Positions 15,180-22,048 of a stretch of 25,313 nucleotides of DNA are shown in pieces. Numbering within the stretch: position 1 is the first letter of the stretch; each line of letters starts with the position of its first letter. The stretch covers positions 1 through 25,313 of the forward strand of contig URDJ01000038.1 in NCBI GenBank assembly GCA_900546615.1. The letters run 5' to 3'. This DNA comes from an uncultured Eubacteriales bacterium. Lineage in GTDB: Bacteria > Bacillota > Clostridia > Oscillospirales > Oscillospiraceae. The position numbers and the translations under genes were made by a program. Below the pieces are notes generated by a model. It had not been told where the DNA came from, made no database searches, and saw nothing but the letters and a program-made list of their open reading frames with translations.

Positions 15180-16706
15180 GTGGAAAAGATACTGGTCATA
15201 GACTTCGGCGGGCAGTACGCGCTGCTCATAGCCCGGCGCGTGAGGGAGCTGGGCGTGTACGCGGAGATAATGAGCTGGCGCGCCGCCTCGCCCGAGCGCA
15301 TAGCGGCTGCGGGCTGCTCGGGCATCATCCTCACGGGCGGGCCGCAGAGCGTGCCGGAGCCGTCCTCGCCCAAGTGCGCGCGCGGGGTGCTGCACCTCGG
15401 CGTGCCGGTGCTGGGCATCTGCTACGGCTGCCAGCTCATGGCGTATCTCGAGGGCGGCGAGGTCGGCTCCGCCGGGGCCTCGGGCGAGTACGGCGGCGTG
15501 ATGCTGAGCGCCTCCGACAGTGCGCTGTTCCAAGGCTGCGCCGGGGAGAGCGAGTGCTGGATGAGCCACACGGACATGGTGCTCGCGCCGCCCGCGGGCT
15601 TCAAGGTCACGGCGAGCACGGGAAAATGCCCCGTCGCGGCCATGGAAAACGGCGAGGCGAGGCTCTACGGCGTGCAGTTCCACCCTGAGGTGACTCATAC
15701 GGAGCGCGGGCGGGAGATACTGCGGAATTTTCTCTACGATATCTGCGGCTGCGAGGGCAGCTGGCATATGGACGCCTGCGCGCAGAGGCTCATAGAGCGT
15801 TACCGCACTGAGCTTGCGGGCAGACATGCGCTCTGCGCCCTGAGCGGCGGCGTGGACTCGGCCGTCGCGGCGGCGCTGCTCGAGCGGGCCATGGGCGGGC
15901 GGCTGCACTGCGTGTTTGTGGACCACGGCCTGCTGCGCGAGGGCGAGGCCGAGCTGGTCGAGCGCACGTTCCGTGGCAGCAGCGGCCTGGATTTCGTGCG
16001 TGTGGACGCGAAGGAACGCTTTTTGGGGAAACTGCGGGGCGTTACGGAGCCGGAAATGAAGCGGCGCATCATAGGCGAGGAATTCGTGCGCGTGTTCGAG
16101 GCCGAGGCGGAGCGGCTCGGGAATCCGGAATATCTGGTGCAGGGCACGATCTACCCGGACGTGGTGGAGAGCGGCACGGGCGAGGCGGCGAAGATAAAGA
16201 GCCACCACAACGTGGGCGGGCTGCCGAGCGACATGGCCTTCAAGGGCGTGGTGGAGCCATTGCGCGAGCTGTTCAAGGACGAGGTGCGCGCACTGGGGCG
16301 CGAGCTGGGCCTGCCGGAGGCGCTTGTGAGCCGCCAGCCCTTCCCCGGCCCTGGGCTTGCGGTGCGGGTCATCGGCGAGGTAACGGAGGAGCGGCTGAGG
16401 GTCCTGAGGCGCGCGGACGCGATATTCCGCGAGGAGGTGGATAAGCTGCCGGAGCGCCCGAGCCAGTATTTTGCGGTGCTGACGGATACGCGGAGCGTGG
16501 GCGTGCGCGGCGACGCAAGGAGCTGGGGCGAGACGGTGGCGCTGCGTGCGGTGACGACGGACGATTTCATGACGGCGGACTGGACGCGCCTGCCGCTGGA
16601 GGCGCTCTCCCGAGCATCGGAGCGCATCACAGGCGAGCTGCCGGAGGTCTCAAGGGTGGTCTACGATATCACGAGCAAACCCCCTGCCACGGTGGAATGG
16701 GAATGA
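15180..16706 (+). CDS. guaA: GMP synthase (glutamine-hydrolysing)
   Basis: This 508-residue enzyme converts XMP to GMP with ATP and glutamine. The N-terminal class I amidotransferase domain has GICYGCQLMAY with nucleophile C81 and VQFHPEVTHTE with H168 and E170. The ATP-pyrophosphatase domain has the PP-loop SGGVDSA at 222-228. The C-terminal dimerisation domain has RQPFPGPGLAVR and ends DITSKPPATVEWE, the normal family terminus. The start is a GTG at 15180 with GGAGG seven bases upstream, 16 bp after glmS. It is the last gene of the glnN operon. The only hairpin downstream is the inverted repeat at 16781-16815. Confidence 0.97.
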   Translation: MEKILVIDFGGQYALLIARRVRELGVYAEIMSWRAASPERIAAAGCSGIILTGGPQSVPEPSSPKCARGVLHLGVPVLGICYGCQLMAYLEGGEVGSAGASGEYGGVMLSASDSALFQGCAGESECWMSHTDMVLAPPAGFKVTASTGKCPVAAMENGEARLYGVQFHPEVTHTERGREILRNFLYDICGCEGSWHMDACAQRLIERYRTELAGRHALCALSGGVDSAVAAALLERAMGGRLHCVFVDHGLLREGEAELVERTFRGSSGLDFVRVDAKERFLGKLRGVTEPEMKRRIIGEEFVRVFEAEAERLGNPEYLVQGTIYPDVVESGTGEAAKIKSHHNVGGLPSDMAFKGVVEPLRELFKDEVRALGRELGLPEALVSRQPFPGPGLAVRVIGEVTEERLRVLRRADAIFREEVDKLPERPSQYFAVLTDTRSVGVRGDARSWGETVALRAVTTDDFMTADWTRLPLEALSRASERITGELPEVSRVVYDITSKPPATVEWE

Positions 16707-16773
16707 CCCCGGCGGCCAACACACGAAGCGGCTTTCACATCTCGCCGCAGGAATGCACTTTCAGGTCAATACA

Positions 16774-16802
16774 GTGACAAACAAAGCCCGGCATGGTATA
16801 AT
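16774..16802 (+). promoter_or_regulatory. promoter of the tyrosine phosphatase gene
   Basis: GTGACA (16774-16779) and a perfect TATAAT (16797-16802) with TGG just before it are separated by 17 bp. The -10 box sits in the loop of a perfect inverted repeat. Transcription from about 16809 gives a leader of about 24 bases with an AAGGAG site. Confidence 0.78.
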
Positions 16803-16815
16803 AGCCGGGCTTTGT
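16781..16815. repeat. perfect 12-bp inverted repeat around a promoter -10 box; terminator or operator
   Basis: ACAAAGCCCGGC (16781-16792) is repeated inverted at 16804-16815 with an 11-base loop holding TATAAT. The GC-rich stem with a moderately T-rich tail (TTTGTATT) could end guaA operon transcripts. Because it straddles the next promoter it could equally be an operator. Confidence 0.8.
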
Positions 16816-16832
16816 ATTAAGGAGAGCTGATT

Positions 16833-17282
16833 ATGAAAAAAGTGCTGATCACGTGCCACGGCAATATTTGCCGCAGTCCTATGGCTGAGTTTGTGTTTCG
16901 TGACATGGCGGCTCGGGCGGGGGTCGAGGTTGAGGTGGCTTCGGCGGCTACCAGCGCCGAGGAGCTCGGGAACCCCGTCTATCCGCCCGTGCGCCGGCTG
17001 CTCATCGCGCACGGCCTTGACCCCTCAGGCAAGAGCGCACGTCAGCTGCGCCGCTCCGAGTACGCCGACTGGGACCTCTTCGTCGGCATGGACTCCGCCA
17101 ATATCCGCAACATGAACCGCATCTTCGGCGGCGACCCCGAGCGCAAAATTCTCCGCCTGCTCGACCTCACACCCCTCAAACGCGACGTAGAAGACCCCTG
17201 GTACACCCGTGACTTCAACGCCTGCTGGGACGATATCCAGCTCGGCTGTGCCGCCCTGCTCGACTATGTATCCAAAGCCTAG
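16833..17282 (+). CDS. low-molecular-weight protein-tyrosine phosphatase
   Basis: This 149-residue cytoplasmic phosphatase has the family's active-site loop CHGNICRS at residues 8-15 (C8 nucleophile, R14). Near the C-terminus a DPWYTRDF segment (about 130-137) supplies the general-acid Asp. The length is typical of the small acid phosphatase family, which removes phosphate from tyrosine on proteins, or from arginine in some Firmicutes (YwlE type). Which applies cannot be told here. It has its own promoter in an inverted repeat and is probably monocistronic. Its stop overlaps the 3' end of the convergent PdaB-like gene by four bases, so there is no room for a terminator between them. Confidence 0.93.
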   Translation: MKKVLITCHGNICRSPMAEFVFRDMAARAGVEVEVASAATSAEELGNPVYPPVRRLLIAHGLDPSGKSARQLRRSEYADWDLFVGMDSANIRNMNRIFGGDPERKILRLLDLTPLKRDVEDPWYTRDFNACWDDIQLGCAALLDYVSKA

Positions 17283-18061
17283 GCCGCCGGGTGCATCCTG
17301 CCCGTGTGGTCTATGCTGTACTCACCACTGAGCAGCAGCTCCGAGATCGGCACTATCGTGTAGCCGTCCGCGAGCAGCTGCTCTATTATTCCCGGCAGCG
17401 CCTCCGGCGTGTGCTCCGCCGCGTTATGGAACAACACGATCGACCCCGGCTTCACCCCGCTCACCACTCGCTCCGTTATCTGCGACGCGTCCAGCCCCTT
17501 CCAGTCCAGGCTGTCCACGTCCCACTGTATCGCCGTCATGCCCATCCCCTGCACCGTCTCTATGACGTTATCGTCGTACTCGCCGTAGGGGCAGCGGAAC
17601 AGCGTCGGCCGCACACCCGTTATCTCCTCTATCTTCGCGTTGCAGGCGTTCACATTCTCCACGATCTCGGACGCCGACAGCTTCGCAAAATGTGCGTGGT
17701 CGTTCGAGTGGTTCATGACCTCCATCCCGGCGTCCGACAACTGCTTTACCGACTCAGGGTACTTATCCACCCACTGGCCCACGAGGAAAAACGTCGCCGT
17801 CACGTCGTATTTTTGCAGTATCTCGATGAGCTGTTCCGTGTCCTCGTTGCCCCAGGCCGCGTCGAAGGAGAGCGCCACAAACTTGCCGTCGCGCTCCACA
17901 CTGTATACAGGCAGCGAGCGGCGCGTCGCGGACGCCCCGACAACCGCCGGGCTGTTCACGATCGCAAAAAGCAGCAGCACCGCCAGCACAAGCGCCGCCC
18001 CAGACGCCGCCTTCCTGTGCCGCTCAATGAAACAAAGCGCCGTTGTCACCGTGTTTTTCAT
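17279..18061 (-). CDS. polysaccharide deacetylase, PdaB-like sporulation protein
   Basis: This is a 260-residue NodB-fold deacetylase with one N-terminal membrane segment (about residues 19-41) and an outside-facing catalytic domain. The motifs are SFDAAWGNEDT (about 69-79, catalytic and metal Asp region), FFLVGQWVDKYP, NHSNDH (metal histidines), RCPYGEYDD, and the QWDVDSLDWKG and GSIVLFHN segments. This pattern is characteristic of clostridial PdaB-type proteins, which act on glycan during spore formation, so it suggests a spore-former. The ATG is preceded by GGGGG seven bases away. I see no convincing vegetative promoter upstream, which would fit a sporulation sigma factor, but I could not identify such a site with confidence. 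Confidence 0.9.
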   Translation of the reverse strand: MKNTVTTALCFIERHRKAASGAALVLAVLLLFAIVNSPAVVGASATRRSLPVYSVERDGKFVALSFDAAWGNEDTEQLIEILQKYDVTATFFLVGQWVDKYPESVKQLSDAGMEVMNHSNDHAHFAKLSASEIVENVNACNAKIEEITGVRPTLFRCPYGEYDDNVIETVQGMGMTAIQWDVDSLDWKGLDASQITERVVSGVKPGSIVLFHNAAEHTPEALPGIIEQLLADGYTIVPISELLLSGEYSIDHTGRMHPAA

Positions 18062-18134
18062 AGTTTACCCCCGTCCATGATTTTGGTACAGACTATGTGG
18101 CGGTGGACTCGCGTATGCCGAAAAAATAACGTTC

Positions 18135-18163
18135 TTGCGCTTTGAGGTGCGCAGTAGTATAAT
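18135..18163 (+). promoter_or_regulatory. promoter of the aminotransferase gene
   Basis: TTGCGC (18135-18140) and a perfect TATAAT (18158-18163) are separated by 17 bp, 55 bp before the ATG at 18218, which has GAGGAGGG upstream. Confidence 0.77.
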
Positions 18164-18217
18164 ATATGAGCCAGTAATTTACATTGCTGAAGCAAAGCGT
18201 CTGAGGAGGGATTCTTT

Positions 18218-19408
18218 ATGAAGTTATCGTCAAAAATCCAGAAATGTGAGCTGTCGCCCATAAGGAAGTTCGCACCGTATGCAGACGCTGCGCGAGCGCG
18301 GGGAATAAGGATCTTCCCGCTGAACATCGGCCAGCCCGACATCGAAACGCCCGTGGAGTTTTTCAACGCGGTACGCGAATTCAAAAGCCCGGTGCTCGAG
18401 TATGCCCCGTCGGCGGGCGTTCCTGAATACCTCAATGCGGTGCATAACTACTATACGCGCATAGGGATCGACCTCGCTCCCGAGGACATGCTCGCCACGG
18501 CAGGCGGCAGCGAGGCGCTGGGCATGACGCTCGCCTGCATACTCGACGACGGTGACGAGCTGCTGACGCCCGAACCGTTCTACCCGAACTACAGCACCTT
18601 CACACAGGTTACCGGTGCAACGATAAGGCCCATCCCCACCTTCGCGGAGGAGGGCTTCCGCTATGCCATGCGCGAGCGCATAGAGCCGCTCATCAACGAG
18701 CATACGCGGGCGATACTGCTTACGAACCCCGGCAACCCGACGGGTTACGTGCTCTCGCGCGCGGAGATGCGGCTCATCGCGGACATCGCGAAGGAGCACG
18801 ACCTCTACATCGTCAGCGACGAGGTCTACCGCGAGTTCGTCTACGGCGGCGAGGAGATGACAAGCATGCTCGAGTTTGACGACATGCACGAGAACGTCAT
18901 CGTCGTGGACTCGGTGTCGAAGCGCTTCTCGGCCTGCGGCGCGAGGGTCGGCGTGGTCGTCTCGAGGAACAGGGCCTTCATGACCGAGGCAATGAAGATA
19001 TGCCAGGGCAGGCTCTGTGTGGCGACGCTGGACCAGATCGGCGCGGCGGCGCTCTACTCTGTGAAGCCTGAGTATTTCGCTGCGGTGCGCGAGGAATACA
19101 AACGCAGGCGCGACGCCGCGCTCAAAAAGCTGCTGGCCATACCGGGCGTGATCTGCGAGCAGCCGGAGGGCGCGTTCTACCTCATGGCCAAGCTGCCCGT
19201 GGACTCGACCGACAAGTTCCAGCAGTGGCTGCTCGAGGAGTTTAACGCCGACGGCGACACCGTTATGTTGACCCCCGGAGAGGGCTTCTACGCCACCCCC
19301 GGCAAGGGCGTGGACGAGGCCCGCATGGCCTATGTGCTCAAGCAGGAAGACCTCGAGCGCGCCATGGACGTGCTCGCCCTCGGCATAAAGGCTTACAACG
19401 AAAGATAG
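18218..19408 (+). CDS. PLP-dependent class I aminotransferase (aspartate aminotransferase-like)
   Basis: This 396-residue fold-type I aminotransferase has N-terminal PLNIGQPDIETP (34-45, substrate-loop region), AGGSEALGMTL (95-105), TNPGNPTGYVLS (169-180, PLP and substrate Asn), SDEVYREFVYGG (200-211, Asp to PLP nitrogen), and DSVSKRFSACGARVG (231-245) with K235 as the Schiff-base lysine. It fits the aspartate/aromatic aminotransferase group, moving an amino group between an amino acid and a 2-oxo acid. The exact substrate is not readable. It stands alone, with its own promoter and a strong terminator 16 bp after the stop. Its place beside a glutamine island may be chance. Confidence 0.93.
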   Translation: MKLSSKIQKCELSPIRKFAPYADAARARGIRIFPLNIGQPDIETPVEFFNAVREFKSPVLEYAPSAGVPEYLNAVHNYYTRIGIDLAPEDMLATAGGSEALGMTLACILDDGDELLTPEPFYPNYSTFTQVTGATIRPIPTFAEEGFRYAMRERIEPLINEHTRAILLTNPGNPTGYVLSRAEMRLIADIAKEHDLYIVSDEVYREFVYGGEEMTSMLEFDDMHENVIVVDSVSKRFSACGARVGVVVSRNRAFMTEAMKICQGRLCVATLDQIGAAALYSVKPEYFAAVREEYKRRRDAALKKLLAIPGVICEQPEGAFYLMAKLPVDSTDKFQQWLLEEFNADGDTVMLTPGEGFYATPGKGVDEARMAYVLKQEDLERAMDVLALGIKAYNER

Positions 19409-19424
19409 TTCCACTAGTAAACAT

Positions 19425-19465
19425 AAAAAACAGGGAAGCTCTTTTTTGGAGCTTCCCTGTTTTTT
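19425..19465. terminator. strong bidirectional intrinsic terminator
   Basis: A perfect 17-bp stem (19425-19441 with 19449-19465) encloses a seven-base loop. Six A and six T at its two ends make it work in both directions, for the aminotransferase gene and for the convergent secreted-protein gene. Confidence 0.95.
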
Positions 19466-19483
19466 GTGTGGATGTATGGAGAT

Positions 19484-19888
19484 TCAGGTCCTTGTATATT
19501 GGAAGGTGACGTCTATGACCACGGCCTCCTCGGGCATGACGAAGCTGTACTGCTCGCCCACGACCCTCACGACCTGCAGCATGTTGCCCGCGGCGGTGAT
19601 GGCCGCAACGGAAGCAGTCTCGTAGCCGCTCGAAGGATCGACGCTGAAAGAGACGGTCTTGCCTGCCGCAGAGTCCGAAACGCTGGGCACGACCACACCG
19701 CCGGCCTGCGCAGAGGCTATTACATTAAAAGTCTCCGCCCCGCTGTCCAGATACAGCGAAGCGCCGCTGCCCGCAACAGCGTCAGGATCACCGGTACTGC
19801 CCGACGCCGTCGTCGGGAAAACCGCCATCGAAACGAGCAGAGCAGCAATGAATATCAGCATCGGAAGCGTGATCGTATGTTTCTTCAT
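19484..19888 (-). CDS. small secreted protein with one InlB-like repeat domain
   Basis: This 134-residue protein has a clear signal peptide (MKK followed by a hydrophobic stretch to about residue 24, likely cleaved near PTTASGS). A Gly/Ala/Ser-rich spacer follows. The last 65 residues read like a single divergent InlB B-repeat/bacterial-repeat domain: GKTVSFSVDPSSGYETASV, then YSFVMPEEAVVIDVTFQY, matching the usual G-x-V-x-V ... GY ... F-MP-x-x-V-x-V-x-F rhythm. Such domains normally occur as tandem parts of large surface adhesins, so a lone copy is unusual. There is no LPXTG or other anchor, so it is probably released. It is monocistronic with its own promoter. No function can be assigned. 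Confidence 0.72.
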   Translation of the reverse strand: MKKHTITLPMLIFIAALLVSMAVFPTTASGSTGDPDAVAGSGASLYLDSGAETFNVIASAQAGGVVVPSVSDSAAGKTVSFSVDPSSGYETASVAAITAAGNMLQVVRVVGEQYSFVMPEEAVVIDVTFQYTRT

Positions 19889-19912
19889 GACACTTACTCC
19901 AAAGATAATATA

Positions 19913-20017
19913 AAAAGGTTACATAACACAATTCATAATTTGATATTAAACATATCCGCCAAACTATTCAAGCAAAACTTTAGATACAAAAGGTTACAAA
20001 CCCTTAATCTTTGTAAC
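19913..20017. repeat. GGTTACA repeats: two direct copies and an 8-bp inverted repeat near the promoter
   Basis: AAAAGGTTACA occurs at 19913-19923 and again at 19988-19998, 75 bp apart. The second copy is part of an inverted repeat GTTACAAA (19993-20000) / TTTGTAAC (20010-20017). They bracket the minus-strand promoter at 19943-19971, so a DNA-binding regulator is possible. Confidence 0.55.
19943..19971 (-). promoter_or_regulatory. promoter of the small secreted protein gene
   Basis: On the minus strand TTGAAT (19971-19966) and TAATAT (19948-19943) are separated by 17 bp, about 55 bp before the ATG at 19888, which has GGAG upstream. Confidence 0.65.
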
Positions 20018-20026
20018 ATCCCGGTC

Positions 20027-20062
20027 AAAAAACACCGGCAGCGTCTGGGCGCTTCCGGTGTT
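20027..20062 (-). terminator. terminator of the MBOAT-DHHW-YbaK operon
   Basis: The arms at 20031-20043 and 20050-20062 form a 12-bp stem with one mismatch and a six-base loop. On the minus strand it is followed by six T (20032-20027). It lies 58 bp after the ybaK-like stop codon. Confidence 0.85.
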
Positions 20063-20078
20063 ATGTAAACAATATGGC

Positions 20079-20110
20079 ACAGGCCCCCCAGTGTGGAGGG
20101 CCTGTTTTTT
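20079..20110 (+). terminator. plus-strand-oriented intrinsic terminator
   Basis: ACAGGCCC (20079-20086) pairs with 20098-20105, followed by six T (20105-20110) on the plus strand. No plus-strand gene ends here; it may block antisense transcription into the ybaK-like gene. Confidence 0.75.
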
Positions 20111-20119
20111 ATTCCTGTT

Positions 20120-20593
20120 TTACTCGGGCAGCTTGCAGACGTCTATCCACTCGAGGGCGTTGGAGTATTTCCACAGCTCATCCATGTTCAGCTCTATCGC
20201 GCTCGCGCCGCTGCCCACCGCGGGGTAGACCGTCTCGAAGCGCTTCAGGCTCTCATCCAGGTACACGTCCACGCCCTCGTTTATCCCGAAGGGGCATACG
20301 CCGCCCACAGGGTGGCCCACAAGCTCCAGCACCTCGTCCGCCGTCAGCATCTTCGCCTTGTGGTGGAACTTCTCCTTGAACTTGTGGTTATCTATCCGCG
20401 CGTCGCCTGCCGCGAGTATCAGCATCGCTCCGCCGTCCGGCCGCTTGAAGGACAGTGTCTTCGCTATCCGCGCGCCGTCCACTCCCAGCGCCTTCGCCGC
20501 AAGCTCCACCGTCGCGGACGACACCGTGAACTCTATCACCCGGTCCTCCATGCCGAACTGCCTGAAATACGCGCGTCCCCTCTCAATAGACAT
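20120..20593 (-). CDS. YbaK/EbsC-family aminoacyl-tRNA deacylase-like protein
   Basis: This 157-residue cytoplasmic protein belongs to the YbaK/ProX superfamily, which hydrolyses mischarged tRNAs such as Cys-tRNA(Pro). The family signature is clear: a KTLSFK strand, DARIDNHKFKEKFHHKAKML at about 63-82, and a GHPVGGVCPFGI loop at about 92-103. The length matches stand-alone YbaK proteins. It is the last gene of a minus-strand unit, 24 bp after the DHHW protein, and is followed by a terminator. Its function has no obvious link to polymer acetylation, so it may simply be co-transcribed. Which mischarged tRNA it edits cannot be read from the sequence. Confidence 0.92.
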   Translation of the reverse strand: MSIERGRAYFRQFGMEDRVIEFTVSSATVELAAKALGVDGARIAKTLSFKRPDGGAMLILAAGDARIDNHKFKEKFHHKAKMLTADEVLELVGHPVGGVCPFGINEGVDVYLDESLKRFETVYPAVGSGASAIELNMDELWKYSNALEWIDVCKLPE

Positions 20594-20617
20594 CTCTTTC
20601 TCTGCCTTCCTTTCCTC

Positions 20618-22039
20618 TTATTTGCACAGCCATTTCAGCAGGTCAAGCGTCCCCTGACCCTGCGCCATCGCAAGGCTCTCCGTCAGCAGCACGTCGTCTA
20701 TGTCGTAGTACTGCACGAAGTAGCTCAGTGTCATCGCGTTATACTTCCGGTAATCTATAACGTACACATTGTGGTAATTCTGGCTCAGATACGGCGCGAA
20801 GGGGTTGCCGAAGGAGTCCTTTATCACCACGCAGTTCGGGCCGTCCGGCAGGTCGTTGTTCGTTATCGTCACCAGCGGATGGTCTCCGCCCAGGAAGGTC
20901 ATGTACTTCGAGTAGATGCTCGACTGCGACATGTCCGTCAGCACCGGCCACTCGAAGGAGCTGCCGTTCTCCTTCGTTATCACCATCGTGATATCCCCCG
21001 GCGGGTCGTAGGCCACCACGTTGTCCTCCCGCAGCTTTGAGCTTTGCGCGCAGTTGCCGTAGAACGAGCCGAGGAACGGCCCCATGTCCAGCTCCTCGAA
21101 GTCCTCCAGCGCCGCCGGCTCGAGGCCCGCCACCTTGCAGAACTGCTCGTAGGAATAGTACGCCGCCAGCGCCGTCCAGTGGTGGTCCGTGCGGAAATAC
21201 AGGTACTCGTCGTTGTGCTCTATGAGCGTGTTGAACACGTTCACCGCGTTCACGTTCTCGTCCACCTGCGAGAAGATATAGCTTATCGTCTGCCCCTGGT
21301 CCGTGCACTTGAGCAGCTCCATATACTCCGAGGACACCACGATGCCCACGCTCGTGGGTATGAGTATGTCGTAGAGCTCCACGCCGTACTGCTCAAGCAT
21401 GTCCGCGCAGGAGTTCACCAGCTCGATGTGCTGGTCGGAGCCGTACTGCGAGAAGCCGTAGTAGGAAAAGGCCGCGTCGCCTATCTGCAGCACGTTGCCG
21501 TAGATGACCTCCGTCTCATCGTCCACCTCAAGGCCGCCCCAGTGCTCGACGGATTCCTCGGGCGGCGAGGTCAGCACGACCTCGGGCGTGGGCGGCGGGG
21601 TCGGTTCCGTCGTCGGCTCAGGCGTGGGCGTCGGCTCGGGCGTCTCGGTCGGGGCCGCGTCGGGTGCGTCGCTCTCCACGGGCGGCAGCTCGTCCGCCTC
21701 GCCCAGGTCGCCGTAGATCACCACGTCGTTTATCCCGTGCAGCTCGCCCAGGCGGGTCGACACCGCCAGCCAGTAGTCCCGGAACGGGAAGGTGTCCGAA
21801 AACCACAGGCCGATCTGGTCAAAGTATTCGCCCGAAAGCAGCGTGTCCACCGTAAAATCGGGGAACTCCGTCAGCCGGCGCTTCTCGCTCTCCGACTCCG
21901 TGGGCCGAAGGGGTATTATAAAGGCCACGATGGTCAGCACGAAGAGCGCCGTGAAAAACGGCGCGGCGACTCTGGCTCGGCGGCGGTTCTGCTCGCGGCG
22001 GCGGGCCTTCTCGGATTTATATTTACCGCTGTCGTTCAT
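20618..22039 (-). CDS. DHHW/AlgJ-like extracellular protein, partner of MBOAT acyltransferase
   Basis: This 473-residue protein has a very basic N-terminus (KARRREQNRRRARV), one membrane segment (about 26-44), and a large outer domain. YFRTDHHWTALAAYYSYE holds the DHHW motif, and VVIKDSFGNPFAPYL supplies the SGNH-hydrolase-like Ser region. Between about residues 120 and 160 lies a low-complexity linker rich in Pro, Thr and Glu (repeated TPEPTP units), which may span the cell wall. In the family these proteins pair with MBOAT proteins to move acetyl groups onto exported polysaccharides. The gene lies 9 bp after the MBOAT gene, and GAGGTG precedes its ATG, supporting that pairing. The acceptor polymer is unknown. 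Confidence 0.88.
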   Translation of the reverse strand: MNDSGKYKSEKARRREQNRRRARVAAPFFTALFVLTIVAFIIPLRPTESESEKRRLTEFPDFTVDTLLSGEYFDQIGLWFSDTFPFRDYWLAVSTRLGELHGINDVVIYGDLGEADELPPVESDAPDAAPTETPEPTPTPEPTTEPTPPPTPEVVLTSPPEESVEHWGGLEVDDETEVIYGNVLQIGDAAFSYYGFSQYGSDQHIELVNSCADMLEQYGVELYDILIPTSVGIVVSSEYMELLKCTDQGQTISYIFSQVDENVNAVNVFNTLIEHNDEYLYFRTDHHWTALAAYYSYEQFCKVAGLEPAALEDFEELDMGPFLGSFYGNCAQSSKLREDNVVAYDPPGDITMVITKENGSSFEWPVLTDMSQSSIYSKYMTFLGGDHPLVTITNNDLPDGPNCVVIKDSFGNPFAPYLSQNYHNVYVIDYRKYNAMTLSYFVQYYDIDDVLLTESLAMAQGQGTLDLLKWLCK

Positions 22040-22048
22040 GCGAGCACC

